A stretch of 64,000 nt of DNA, taken from NCBI GenBank assembly GCA_948467675.1, contig CAOKFI010000011.1:1-64000 (forward strand). The letters are read 5' to 3'. Numbering within the stretch: the stretch's first letter is position 1; each line of letters begins with the position of its first letter. Positions 16,692-26,266 of the stretch are shown here, piece by piece. The position numbers were made by a program, and so were the translations under genes. This stretch comes from an uncultured Porphyromonadaceae bacterium. Lineage in GTDB: Bacteria > Bacteroidota > Bacteroidia > Bacteroidales > Muribaculaceae. The notes under the pieces are model-generated. The model was not told the DNA's origin. It saw nothing but the letters and a program-made list of their open reading frames with translations, and made no database searches.

Positions 16692-19600
16692 ATGGAAAAA
16701 GTCACACGATTCTTCATGCAGCGCCGCACTCTGTTCTGGGCGCTCATGGCCGGAATAATCATGATGGGCATTCTAAGCTATATGCGTATGCCCAAACTGG
16801 AAGACCCTGCAGTGCCGGTAAAACAGGCATCCGTAATCATCATATATCCCGGAGCCGACGTCCACCAGGTCGAACTCGAAGCCGCTCAGCCCGTAGAAGA
16901 TGCCATGCGGACTCTGCCCGATATACGCAAGATCAAGACCGAATGCCATCCCGGACAGGCTATGATCAATGTCGAATTCGAGTTGGAAGTACCGCTTGAA
17001 GAACTCGAACAGCATTTCGACCTTCTGCGCCGGAAAGCCGCCGACATAGCCATGTCTCTGCCTCAAGGATGCTACGAGCCCATCGTGGTCGACGACATGA
17101 TGGATGTATACGGAATCCTTTACGCATTCACAGCCGACGGTTACGACTACCCCGAAATGGAACGTTATGCCAAACTGTTGCGACGCGAATTGCTGACTGT
17201 CCCGGGGGTGAAACGCATCAACATCGGAGGCACAATGTCGGAAGCCATCAATATCGAGTTTTCGCCTGAACAGCTCGCGCGAAACGGACTTATGCCCACA
17301 CAGATCATGATGGCGCTCCAGTCAGCAGCCAAAACCGTCGATGCTGGAGCTCTCAGCACTGCGGGATCACGCGTATCGATCAATGTCGACCAGGCTGTGG
17401 TCACAGAAACCGATCTGGCAAATCTGCTCATCGACACACCCGAAGGGAAAAAAGTCCGGCTGTCGGATATCGCGAAGATAACCCGAGGATATGCCTCCCC
17501 GCAACGCAATCTCGTATACCTCGACAGCAAAGCCGCACTGACCATAGCCATCGCGCTTGAAAACTCGGCCATAGTGCCTGATGTCGGAAAAGAGGTCGAC
17601 GCCAGACTGGCTGAGATCATGAAACGTATGCCGGCCGGAATGGAAATGGAAAAGATATTTTTCCAGCCCGACAAAGTCAGCGACGCCGTCGAAGGCTTTA
17701 TGATCAATCTCCTTGAATCGGTGCTCATTGTTGTCGTCGTGCTCATGTTTGCCATGGGGTGGCGAGCAGGTGTGATCATCGGATTCGGCCTTATCCTCAC
17801 AGTGGCGCTTTCGTTTCCGATACTTTCCAATCTTGGCACCACACTACAGCGCATATCCCTCGGAGCATTCATCGTCGCGATGGGAATGCTCGTCGACAAT
17901 GCCGTAGTCATAATGGACGGTATTCTTGTCGACCGGCGCAAAGGTCTACGTCCCGACATATACCTGTACCGTATCGGCCGAAATACCGCCATGCCGCTGC
18001 TCGGCGCCACAGCCATAGCGGCATGCACATTCCTTCCGATATATCTCACACCGGGATCCGCCGGAGAATTTGCAGGAGATCTCTTTCTGGTGATCTGCGT
18101 CAGCCTTCTTGTCAGCTGGATCCTCGCACTTATCCAGGTGCCGGTGTGTGCCGCATCTTGGCTTAGCGAATACAAGACTTCCGGTAATGTGACCGCCTCT
18201 GTTCCGGCTGCCAAACCAAACCCGTTCAACCGTATCGTAGGACGCCTGCTGGCCTGGCTGATAGCCCACAAGGCCTTGTCCATGACCGCCGCCATCGCAG
18301 TCCTTTTGATTGCAGGAGCCGGTATGTCGTCTGTCCGTCAGGTATTTTTCCCGGACTTCGACTATCGGCAGTTCGTTGTCGAATGCTATTTCCCTCCGCA
18401 AGCTCATCCTGAAGCCGTCAGGGACCGCATTCTCGCGCTTGCCGACAGCGCAGCGGTCTTTCCCCGTGTCGACCGCGTGATAGTCAGCACCGGAGGTGCA
18501 CCCGCACGATACACATTGGTACGACCCATGCCATCGAATGGCGACAACTACGCCGAGTTGATCGTCGACTGCAAAGACTTCAAAACCATGCAGCAGGTGC
18601 AGAACGAACTGCGCCAATACCTCCGGTCGATAGCACCCGACGCCTATATACGTACCAGAAAATACAACTTCTCGATTTCCTCATCGCATACAGTCGAAGT
18701 TGAATTCGCAGGTCCGGATCCGGCCGTACTACGCAGTCTGAGCGCACAGGCCGAACAGATCATGCGTGAATCACCCTACGTTGATCCGTATTCCGTACAG
18801 AACAACTGGGCACCACGCGGAAGGACGCTTACATTCGGATATTCCCAGGAAAGCGCACAGCGTGCAGGCATAAACCGCTCCGATGTAGGAAACGCTCTGC
18901 AGGCCGCCGGCGACGGAATGCCCGTGGGCGTGGTAGCCGACCAGGATAAAATGATACCGGTATACATCACCGTTCGCCAGCCAGACGGATCTCGGCTGAC
19001 CGATATGGCCGCACTTCCTGTATGGTCCGCAGCAAACATACGCCTCGATCCGGCACAGCTGGCCGCCATGGCATCCGGCACAGCTTCTGCCGAAGAAATC
19101 GGACGCCGAATGTTCCGGTCATCGATACTTGGAGCCGTGACCGACTCTGCCTCTCTGAAATGGAGCGAATCCTCCGTAATGAGACTGAACGGCCGAAGGG
19201 TGATAGAAGCCGAATGCGACCCCGATCCCATGAATCCCGAAGCCACACCAGCCAAAGTTCTCGCCGACATCACCGGACGCATCGAAAGCATTCCGCTGCC
19301 GGCAGGATACTCGATGCGTTTTGTCGGAGAAGGCGAGACCAGCGGTGAAGCCACAGGACTCCTCGTCAGCTTCATGCCCATGGTATTGCTCATCGTATTC
19401 GCCGTCCTGCTGTGCCTGTTCAACAACTGGCGCAAACTCTTCGTCGTCCTCGTCAGTTTCCCCTTCGTACTCTGCGGCATAGTGCCTATGTTGCTGATCA
19501 CCGACACCCCATTCACATTCCTCGCCATACTCGGATTCATGGGGCTGATCGGTATGATGGTCAAAAACGCGATAGTGCTCGTCGACGAGATCACTCGGCT

Positions 19601-19844
19601 GAGCACCGAAGAAGGCATGCACATGTACCATGCCGTGATCAATGCGACCCTGAGCCGCGTACGACCGGTAATGCTCGCATCGTTCACCACCATCGTCGGC
19701 ATGATACCGCTCATCCCCGATCCTATGTACGGATCGCTTGCCGTAGTGGTAATCGGAGGACTGTTTGTCGGCACGATAGTCACATTGCTGTTACTCCCGC
19801 TGTTCTACTCAATGTTATTCAAAGTCAGAAAACCTAATGATTAG
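16692..19844 (+). CDS. RND-family efflux pump, inner-membrane subunit
   Basis: 1050 aa, the standard length for an AcrB-type proton-driven pump, with 12 predicted transmembrane helices and two large periplasmic loops. The first helix is near residues 12-30. The TM4 region carries GAFIVAMGMLVDNAVVIMDG with the proton-relay aspartates, and TM10-11 has GLIGMMVKNAIVLVDE. The sequence fits the hydrophobic/amphiphilic efflux group rather than the CusA metal group, since no methionine relay is obvious. It is in a three-gene operon with its adaptor and TolC-like channel and overlaps the latter by 8 bp. Confidence 0.93.
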   Translation: MEKVTRFFMQRRTLFWALMAGIIMMGILSYMRMPKLEDPAVPVKQASVIIIYPGADVHQVELEAAQPVEDAMRTLPDIRKIKTECHPGQAMINVEFELEVPLEELEQHFDLLRRKAADIAMSLPQGCYEPIVVDDMMDVYGILYAFTADGYDYPEMERYAKLLRRELLTVPGVKRINIGGTMSEAINIEFSPEQLARNGLMPTQIMMALQSAAKTVDAGALSTAGSRVSINVDQAVVTETDLANLLIDTPEGKKVRLSDIAKITRGYASPQRNLVYLDSKAALTIAIALENSAIVPDVGKEVDARLAEIMKRMPAGMEMEKIFFQPDKVSDAVEGFMINLLESVLIVVVVLMFAMGWRAGVIIGFGLILTVALSFPILSNLGTTLQRISLGAFIVAMGMLVDNAVVIMDGILVDRRKGLRPDIYLYRIGRNTAMPLLGATAIAACTFLPIYLTPGSAGEFAGDLFLVICVSLLVSWILALIQVPVCAASWLSEYKTSGNVTASVPAAKPNPFNRIVGRLLAWLIAHKALSMTAAIAVLLIAGAGMSSVRQVFFPDFDYRQFVVECYFPPQAHPEAVRDRILALADSAAVFPRVDRVIVSTGGAPARYTLVRPMPSNGDNYAELIVDCKDFKTMQQVQNELRQYLRSIAPDAYIRTRKYNFSISSSHTVEVEFAGPDPAVLRSLSAQAEQIMRESPYVDPYSVQNNWAPRGRTLTFGYSQESAQRAGINRSDVGNALQAAGDGMPVGVVADQDKMIPVYITVRQPDGSRLTDMAALPVWSAANIRLDPAQLAAMASGTASAEEIGRRMFRSSILGAVTDSASLKWSESSVMRLNGRRVIEAECDPDPMNPEATPAKVLADITGRIESIPLPAGYSMRFVGEGETSGEATGLLVSFMPMVLLIVFAVLLCLFNNWRKLFVVLVSFPFVLCGIVPMLLITDTPFTFLAILGFMGLIGMMVKNAIVLVDEITRLSTEEGMHMYHAVINATLSRVRPVMLASFTTIVGMIPLIPDPMYGSLAVVVIGGLFVGTIVTLLLLPLFYSMLFKVRKPND

Positions 19845-21138
19845 ACACATTACAATATATCTCGCCGCACTGCTATGCGCATCAGCGGCATCGGCCGTAA
19901 CCATCGACTCCCGGCAGTGCGTCGAAATGGCACTTGAAAGCAACGCCGACCTGCGTATCGCAGTCAACGCCCGTGAACAGGCCTCGCTTCAGCGCGGCAT
20001 AGCCCGAACGGCCTACCTCCCTAACTTTGCCGGATCGGCCATGGGCGTAAGCCGAATGCCTGATCAGGAAATGATGGGTATGACACTCAACATGAAAGCG
20101 ATGTGGATGGCAGGAATAAACCTGACACAGCCCGTCTATGCCGGCGGCAAGATCATCGCGGCAAACAAGCTCGCATCAATCGGCGTCAAAGCATCCGACC
20201 AACAGATCCGCATGACCCGCGCCGAAGTCATCTCCAACGCTCAGAACGCCTATTGGACATACGTCGCCGTACTTGCCAAGGTACGCATGATGCAAAGCTA
20301 CGTGGCTCAGATCGATACCGCCTACAGCCAGACAGAATCCGCGCTCACGGCAGGAATGGTGACCCGCAACGACCTTCAGCGTATCGAAGCTCGAAGGGCA
20401 CAGGTACTATATCAGCTCGGACAAGCAGAAAGCGGAGCCAACCTAAGCCGCATGAACCTTTGCCACGTGATTGGAGTCGGATCCGATACCGAAATCATTC
20501 CGGCCGATACCGAAGTCGAGATCGAAATACCCGACAATATCGGAGATTACAACCTGCTCGACCGTCCGGAAGTGGCATTGCTCCACTACGACGTCGACGC
20601 CAAGCGCCAGCAGATAGCCGTGACGAGAGCCGACTTTCTGCCATCGCTCGGACTTATGGCCGGATGGAGTGCTTATGGCAACATCCGGATGAGCGGCTAC
20701 ATGCAGGATGCCACTGGCTACTACACCCCATTCAGCACCAACTACCGCGATCACGGATGGTCGATAATGGCATCGCTATCAGTCCCGATATGGCATTGGG
20801 GCGAAGGCATAAAGAAAGTTAAACATGCACGCATCGAAGCCGACAACGCCCGCATACTCCTCGACGACCGTATCAGGATGCTTGACCTCGAAGTGCATCA
20901 GGCAATAAGCAACGTCGATACCGGACAGGAGCTGCTTCGATCAGCACGCGTGGCCATGACCGCCGCCGACGCGACATTGGCCAACATCACGCAGAGCTAC
21001 GAACTCGGGCTATCCCCTCTCACTGATCTGCTCGATGCGCAGAGCCAGTGGCAGACCGCGGCATCAGATCTGATAGAAGCATCAGCCCAGCTACGCATAT
21101 ACTGCGTCGAATACCTCCGTGTCACCGGACGACTCTGA
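19837..21138 (+). CDS. TolC-family outer-membrane efflux channel
   Basis: 433 aa with a signal peptide ending near SAASA (residue 20). It shows the two-fold repeat of long amphipathic helices typical of TolC/OprM proteins: alanine- and glutamine-rich segments at about 100-200 and 300-430, with a conserved LSPLTDLLDAQ motif close to the C-terminus. It forms the outer-membrane duct of the tripartite pump encoded by the two preceding genes. The start overlaps the end of the pump gene, indicating translational coupling. No lipobox is seen. Confidence 0.92.
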   Translation: MIRHITIYLAALLCASAASAVTIDSRQCVEMALESNADLRIAVNAREQASLQRGIARTAYLPNFAGSAMGVSRMPDQEMMGMTLNMKAMWMAGINLTQPVYAGGKIIAANKLASIGVKASDQQIRMTRAEVISNAQNAYWTYVAVLAKVRMMQSYVAQIDTAYSQTESALTAGMVTRNDLQRIEARRAQVLYQLGQAESGANLSRMNLCHVIGVGSDTEIIPADTEVEIEIPDNIGDYNLLDRPEVALLHYDVDAKRQQIAVTRADFLPSLGLMAGWSAYGNIRMSGYMQDATGYYTPFSTNYRDHGWSIMASLSVPIWHWGEGIKKVKHARIEADNARILLDDRIRMLDLEVHQAISNVDTGQELLRSARVAMTAADATLANITQSYELGLSPLTDLLDAQSQWQTAASDLIEASAQLRIYCVEYLRVTGRL

Positions 21139-21145
21139 TTCGCTA

Positions 21146-21176
21146 TTGTCTTGCACGCGAAGTTTTACTACCTTTG
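21146..21176 (+). promoter_or_regulatory. Promoter for ychF
   Basis: TTG at 21146-21148 and TACCTTTG at 21169-21176, spaced 20 bp, 35 bp before the ATG. Confidence 0.75.
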
Positions 21177-21210
21177 CACTCCGAATTCATTAGATACTAT
21201 TTAAACCGAT

Positions 21211-22314
21211 ATGGCTCTTCAATGCGGCATAGTCGGACTGCCAAACGTAGGCAAGTCCACCCTTTTCAACTGTCTTTCCAATGCAAAGGCCCAGTCTGCA
21301 AACTTCCCGTTCTGCACCATCGAACCTAACGTAGGTGTGATCACAGTGCCCGACGACCGTCTGACCAGACTCGTTGAGATGTGCCAGCCTAAAAGCGTTG
21401 TCCCGGCTACAGTCGAGATCGTCGATATAGCCGGACTCGTAAAAGGTGCGAGCAAAGGCGAAGGCCTCGGCAATAAGTTTCTCGCCAACATCCGCGAGAC
21501 AGATGCCATACTGCACGTACTGCGCTGCTTCGACGACGACAACATAACCCACGTCGACGGCACAGTCGATCCGGTGCGCGACAAAGAGATCATCGACTAC
21601 GAACTGCAGCTCAAAGACCTCGAGACCGTCGACTCCCGCATTGCCAAAACCCAGAAACAGGCACAGACCGGAGGCGACAAGCTTGCCAAAATGCAATACG
21701 AAGTCCTGAAGAAATTCAAGGAAGCTCTCGACCAGGGGCTGCCGGCTCGTTCTGTCAAATTCGACAGCCCCGATGAACAGCGCTATGCCAGAGAACTGTT
21801 TCTGCTCACATCAAAGCCCGTGCTTTACGTGTGCAACGTCGATGACGCATCAGCGGCCACCGGCAACAGATACGTCGAGGCTGTACGCGAAGCCATCAAG
21901 GGCGAAGACGCACAGATTCTGATCGTAGCTGCCCAGACCGAAAGCGAGATCGCCGAACTCGACACATGGGAAGAACGACAGGAATTCCTTGCCGAGATAG
22001 GACTGGAAGAGTCTGGGGTGTCACGGCTCATCCGCGCAGCCTACGGTCTGCTCGACCTACAGACATACTTCACGGCTGGTCCCGACGAAGTCCGTGCATG
22101 GACATTCATGCGCGGAAGCAAAGCCCCGCAGTGTGCCGGCATAATCCACACAGACTTCGAAAAAGGATTTATCCGTGCCGAAGTCATCAAATACGACGAC
22201 TACGTGACACTCGGAAGCGAAGCCGCTGTAAAAGAAGCCGGCAAGATGAGTGTCGAAGGCAAAGAATACATCGTCCAGGACGGCGACATAATGCACTTCC
22301 GCTTCAACGTCTGA
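21211..22314 (+). CDS. ychF: YchF/OLA1-type ATPase of the Obg family
   Basis: A 367-aa cytosolic P-loop protein. G1 is [12 protein letters not shown] near the N-terminus, G3 is [10 protein letters not shown], and the G4 position reads CNVDD instead of NKxD, the change that makes YchF prefer ATP over GTP. A coiled-coil insert lies at about 130-180, and the C-terminal TGS-like domain ends [13 protein letters not shown]. YchF proteins associate with ribosomes and affect stress responses and translation-start selection. It is monocistronic with a good promoter, and its terminator is shared with the convergent HMA gene. Confidence 0.95.
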   Translation: MALQCGIVGLPNVGKSTLFNCLSNAKAQSANFPFCTIEPNVGVITVPDDRLTRLVEMCQPKSVVPATVEIVDIAGLVKGASKGEGLGNKFLANIRETDAILHVLRCFDDDNITHVDGTVDPVRDKEIIDYELQLKDLETVDSRIAKTQKQAQTGGDKLAKMQYEVLKKFKEALDQGLPARSVKFDSPDEQRYARELFLLTSKPVLYVCNVDDASAATGNRYVEAVREAIKGEDAQILIVAAQTESEIAELDTWEERQEFLAEIGLEESGVSRLIRAAYGLLDLQTYFTAGPDEVRAWTFMRGSKAPQCAGIIHTDFEKGFIRAEVIKYDDYVTLGSEAAVKEAGKMSVEGKEYIVQDGDIMHFRFNV

Positions 22315-22369
22315 ACCGGTCGCCTCATCCGCTCGCGGGAGTCCGACTCAAAAATACAGAAATTTATAG

Positions 22370-22396
22370 CCCTCAGGCCGTTGGTCTGAGGGTTAT
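22370..22396. terminator. Bidirectional terminator between ychF and the HMA gene
   Basis: A 7-bp stem (22370-22376 with 22386-22392) with a 9-nt loop. It lies between two convergent stops, with T-rich sequence on the plus side. Confidence 0.65.
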
Positions 22397-22746
22397 TTCT
22401 TGCCTGAAGTCTTCTTCGGCGCACAGGCGTCAGGCTTCACATGTTCAAACACCGGAGCCGCGTCACCGTCATACTCCAGTGCCTCATAACCGATCTTTCT
22501 GAAGCCATCGATAAGTTTTGCCGGCGATGTCTTGGCCGGATCATATGTTACAGTCACTTTCTTGTCTTTGACAGAGGTGACTATCTTTTTTACACCCTTC
22601 TCATAGCGCAGATTGCTTTTGATCTTGTTCTCACAGTTCTGACAGCTCATAGGCGGATTTACAGCGAACACGGCAACAACCGCTTCGGCAGCCGAAGCTC
22701 CGAATGCCACGGCGGCGACTGCAAGCGACAGCATAAGTTTCTTCAT
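22393..22746 (-). CDS. Exported heavy-metal-associated (HMA) domain protein
   Basis: 117 aa: a signal peptide (about 1-20, AFGASAAEA) followed by one ferredoxin-fold HMA domain with the metal-binding motif MSCQNC (Cys35, Cys38). The tail contains one more cysteine and many lysines. HMA domains carry Cu(I) or other soft metals; here the protein would act in the periplasm. It starts 21 bp after the stop of a TonB-dependent receptor on the same strand, so the two probably form a metal-handling operon. The specific metal is inferred, not shown. Confidence 0.88.
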   Translation of the reverse strand: MKKLMLSLAVAAVAFGASAAEAVVAVFAVNPPMSCQNCENKIKSNLRYEKGVKKIVTSVKDKKVTVTYDPAKTSPAKLIDGFRKIGYEALEYDGDAAPVFEHVKPDACAPKKTSGKK

Positions 22747-22767
22747 ATCGGTATATATATCTGAAAT

Positions 22768-24831
22768 TTAATATTTTGTGAATGTATAACGGAATCCGGC
22801 ATAAATAATTGCACCGTGCAACGGTCCGTAGACCATAGTCGCATCGAACTCATTGCTCCACGGAGCAGATGCCGCCACAATAGGATTCTTCTGACGGAAG
22901 CCGGTCAGATTCTCTCCACCGACGTAGACCGCCCAATGCCTGAAATTGCGTGTAAGCTGAGCATTGAGCTGCGGAAACGCCTTATAGCGTGGAGCCCATG
23001 ACTGAAAGCCGTCGGCCATTATATATGGAGCAGGCATACGCCCTCCGCCATTTATAGCAAGAGTCACATCGGCCTGCCATAGCCCCATCATTGGGGTATA
23101 CGACAGCGTCAGCAGCCCCTTCCAGCGTCCGGTAAGCGGCTTCTCCACAAGACCGAGTCCATAGTCGGCCTTCACATCGGTATACCGGTAAGCCAAAGTG
23201 GCTGTAAGATCCGATATAACGTGATACGTGGCCTCGACCTGAAGCGTATGGCTGTAAGAGCGGCCTTTCAGATCCGTAAACCGTACTTCATGCGGATCCG
23301 CATCGAAATCGGCCAGCATCTGATGACGGAAATATGTGTAGTAATATTCAACTCCCAAATTGAGCGTACGGTCGAACAGAGGCAGAAATGTATTGGCTCC
23401 GGCTCCGAAATTCCAGGCATCCTCCTGTGTCAGATCATTGGCTATGACTACACGGCGCGACGATGCGAGTACATAATTGTTCTCAGCCATGACATGCGGA
23501 GTACGGAATCCACGCCCGGCTGAAGCGTGAACCGAAAATTCCTCACGAGGATTCCACTTCAGGTGAAAGCGCGGTGTCACCATCGATCCCCACCGTGAAC
23601 TGTGGTCGTAGCGCAGACCGGCCATAATCAGCAGACGCGTATCGTAATTGAACGAATACTGGACGTATGCCCCTGGCACGGCCTCCATCTCCGTCATCCT
23701 CTCAGGCTCCGCGTCAGGAATCTGGTCGGCACGCAGACGCTGGCGGTAATTGTCGTAGTTGAAACTTAAACCGGTCGACAGCGAATGCCACTCACCCCAT
23801 TTGCGCTCGAACATGAGCGAGGCATACAGATTTTTCTGGATCACATCGTAAAGTTTATGCCCGTAGACCGAATTCTGCTGATGCCACGACCCGGAAAGGA
23901 TAAGCGCCACATTACCGTCATTATCCTTGTCGAATATATAAGCGTTCTTGGTGAATCCTTCCCATCGGCGGGTATCGATCGTGATCCTGTACGGTTCCTG
24001 ACCCGGCGACAGATGCGTATGGTGTTCGTCCTGACCGCTCCGGCGATGCTCGTCGAGCCATTTCACTGCGGCCTGAAACACATAATTGTCGCCCATCCAG
24101 GCCCAGCGGTTCATGGCACTGATCTGACGCAGCCTCGGCATATCGAGAAAACCGTCGGAATTGCTGTCATGTCCGGCAAACGAGTTCTCGCCGTGAAGCA
24201 ACAGGCCGGTCGACAGACGATCCGACAGACGTATGTTTCCGTTGGCATTGATCTCTCCCTTTCCCTCAAGATCGGCATAACCGTTCACTGCCACCTCCTG
24301 ATCCGCCTGCGGCTTCTTCATCTCGACATTGATCTGCCCTGTCACGCTCTCATATCCGTTCTTGACCGAACTGGCACCCTTCGACACCTGTATGGACTGC
24401 ATCCATGTACCGGGAATATATCCGAGACCATACGATGACGCAGCCCCACGGAAATTAGGAATATTTTCAGTAAGCATCTGCACGTATGTGCCCGACAGAC
24501 CGAGCAGTTTGATCTGGCGCGCACCGGTGGCTGCATCGGAGTAGCTGACATCGACCGAAGGGTTGGTCGTGAAACTTTCCCCGAGATTGCAGCAGGCCGC
24601 ACGACACAGCTCGGCCGAAGTGATGACCTGGGTGTTGGATGCCGTCCCCCGTAACTTCATAAGTCCCTGGCGGCGAGTCACGGTAACTTCCTGCAAGGTC
24701 ACTTCCGGATCATCATCTATACTGTCGCTGACAGCATATTCCTGTCCCGACACCGGAAAGGCAAAAAGCCACACCATAACAGACAAAAGCACCGGCGACA
24801 TCCGGTGCATCATTGACGATATATAAACCAT
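22768..24831 (-). CDS. TonB-dependent outer-membrane receptor, probably metal-related
   Basis: 687 aa. A signal peptide ends near VSGQ; the ATG codons at 24813 and 24810 would give a tidier leader than the one used. A TonB-box-like region (LQEVTVT) precedes the plug domain, which contains an unusual CRAACC cluster, then a 22-strand-type barrel ending in the aromatic residue pattern AGFRYTFTKY. A histidine-rich loop (DEHHTHLSPG) is visible near one third of the barrel. It has no SusD partner, so glycan uptake is unlikely. The HMA protein immediately downstream suggests copper or another transition metal as cargo. A promoter element lies upstream. Confidence 0.88.
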   Translation of the reverse strand: MVYISSMMHRMSPVLLSVMVWLFAFPVSGQEYAVSDSIDDDPEVTLQEVTVTRRQGLMKLRGTASNTQVITSAELCRAACCNLGESFTTNPSVDVSYSDAATGARQIKLLGLSGTYVQMLTENIPNFRGAASSYGLGYIPGTWMQSIQVSKGASSVKNGYESVTGQINVEMKKPQADQEVAVNGYADLEGKGEINANGNIRLSDRLSTGLLLHGENSFAGHDSNSDGFLDMPRLRQISAMNRWAWMGDNYVFQAAVKWLDEHRRSGQDEHHTHLSPGQEPYRITIDTRRWEGFTKNAYIFDKDNDGNVALILSGSWHQQNSVYGHKLYDVIQKNLYASLMFERKWGEWHSLSTGLSFNYDNYRQRLRADQIPDAEPERMTEMEAVPGAYVQYSFNYDTRLLIMAGLRYDHSSRWGSMVTPRFHLKWNPREEFSVHASAGRGFRTPHVMAENNYVLASSRRVVIANDLTQEDAWNFGAGANTFLPLFDRTLNLGVEYYYTYFRHQMLADFDADPHEVRFTDLKGRSYSHTLQVEATYHVISDLTATLAYRYTDVKADYGLGLVEKPLTGRWKGLLTLSYTPMMGLWQADVTLAINGGGRMPAPYIMADGFQSWAPRYKAFPQLNAQLTRNFRHWAVYVGGENLTGFRQKNPIVAASAPWSNEFDATMVYGPLHGAIIYAGFRYTFTKY

Positions 24832-24871
24832 CGGCGATGTTTAATGTTATTAATATAAAACGAATGAAGTA

Positions 24872-24879
24872 CAAAGGTA
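24872..24879 (-). promoter_or_regulatory. Promoter -7 element for the TonB receptor operon
   Basis: TACCTTTG read on the minus strand at 24879-24872, about 41 bp before the receptor ATG. No -33 TTG is found at the right spacing. Confidence 0.55.
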
Positions 24880-24968
24880 AAAAAATTCATACAAAATAAC
24901 CCGTTTTTGACTTCCGCAACAACCGTAAACGTCGCGGTATGCGGAAATAACCAAAATTAATTACTCAG

Positions 24969-26123
24969 ATGAAAAAGATGATTTTCACGGCTGCATTGGC
25001 CATGGGTGGCTTGATCGCAGCAAGCGCACAAACCTCCGTCGAGGGAAGCAAGTTGACAGATAATATATCTATCGGCGTAAAGGGAGGTGTTGCCACTCCG
25101 CTCCAGAATGGTCCGTTTTTCGGCAACATGAGAGGGATTTTCGGGTTAGAACTCCGCAAGCAGATAACCCCGGTATTCGGACTTGGCGTAGAGGGTGAGG
25201 CCGGAGTCAACACATCATCATGGACTGGACTCAAAAGCCGGAATGCTATCGACGGATCATACGTAGGCGCATTCGGTACCGTCAACCTCAACAACCTCTT
25301 CGCAGGCTATGCCGGAAGTCCGCGCTTATTTGAAGTCGAGGCTCTGCTCGGCGCCGGATGGGGACACACATATTATCCCAAATCCGTAGCCGACGACTAC
25401 AATTTCTTCGCGACCAAGGCCGGTCTTAACTTAAACTTCAATTTAGGTGAGTCCAAAGCATGGACACTCAGCGTCAAACCGGCGGTAGTCTGGAACATGA
25501 ACGGTGGTGGCAACGCTCAGGCAGCATCATATTACGATGCCAACCATGCCGCGTTCGAAATCACCGGCGGTGTGACATACCATTTCAAAAACAGCAACGG
25601 CACCCACAGCTTCACCATCGTAGATCCCTACAATCAGGCCGAAGTGGATGGACTCAACGCTCAGATCAACAATCTGCGTGCAGAAGTAGCAGCGCTGGCT
25701 GTTGCCAATGAGGCTTCTGAAGCCAATGCCGCAGTACTCGCCGCACAGCTTGCAGCATGCCAGGAACGCCCGGTACAGGTCGTAAAAGAGACCAGCAATA
25801 CTCTCAGCAGCGTCCGCTACGTATTCTTCCGCATCGGTTCGGCTGTGATCACTGCCGACCAGCAGCCAAACGTCGAGATGATAGCCGCTTACCTCAAGAA
25901 TCATCCTAAGGCAAAAGTCGTGATCAAAGGATACGCATCGGCCGACGGAAACCTCGAGTTCAACGAACGCCTGGCCAAGAAACGTGCAGAGTCAGTGAAA
26001 GATTCCCTTATCAAGAAATACAAGATTTCCTCTGACCGCATATCTGCCGAAGGCGAAGGTATCGGACACATGTTCAAAGAAGAATCATGGAACCGCGTAA
26101 GCATCTGCACAATAGAAGACTGA
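24969..26123 (+). CDS. OmpA-family outer-membrane porin-like protein
   Basis: 384 aa. After a signal peptide (about 1-20) there is an N-terminal eight-strand barrel region (about 25-215) with alternating aromatic strands. A heptad-like linker follows (EVDGLNAQINNLRAEVAALA, about 222-262). The C-terminal OmpA domain (about 275-384) contains FFRIGSAVI, VVIKGYASADG and the RLAKKRAESV helix that binds peptidoglycan. It anchors the outer membrane to the wall and is probably abundant, as such proteins are in Bacteroidales. It is divergent from the TonB receptor and followed by a hairpin terminator. No TAnnTTTG element is seen close upstream. Confidence 0.92.
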   Translation: MKKMIFTAALAMGGLIAASAQTSVEGSKLTDNISIGVKGGVATPLQNGPFFGNMRGIFGLELRKQITPVFGLGVEGEAGVNTSSWTGLKSRNAIDGSYVGAFGTVNLNNLFAGYAGSPRLFEVEALLGAGWGHTYYPKSVADDYNFFATKAGLNLNFNLGESKAWTLSVKPAVVWNMNGGGNAQAASYYDANHAAFEITGGVTYHFKNSNGTHSFTIVDPYNQAEVDGLNAQINNLRAEVAALAVANEASEANAAVLAAQLAACQERPVQVVKETSNTLSSVRYVFFRIGSAVITADQQPNVEMIAAYLKNHPKAKVVIKGYASADGNLEFNERLAKKRAESVKDSLIKKYKISSDRISAEGEGIGHMFKEESWNRVSICTIED

Positions 26124-26174
26124 TCGACACTCAACGACTGACCAACCAATTTTCATTCCCTATATAATCGCGAA

Positions 26175-26205
26175 CGGGAGACTGCTTCGGCAGTCTCCTG
26201 TTCTA
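26175..26205 (+). terminator. Intrinsic terminator after the OmpA-family gene
   Basis: An 11-bp stem with one G-T pair, capped by a TTCG tetraloop (26186-26189), then a T-rich stretch. Confidence 0.8.
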
Positions 26206-26229
26206 TTATGTACATCGCCAAAGTTTTGT

Positions 26230-26237
26230 TATCTTTG
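26230..26237 (+). promoter_or_regulatory. Promoter -7 element for the CPA2 antiporter
   Basis: TATCTTTG matches TAnnTTTG and ends 29 bp before the ATG at 26267. Confidence 0.65.
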
Positions 26238-26266
26238 CCGACAGATAATACGATCATTACACCGAT

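Noticed and set aside
18776..19783. 335-codon minus-strand open frame opposite the RND pump
   Set aside because: Shadow frame; serine/threonine/arginine-rich with no family resemblance.
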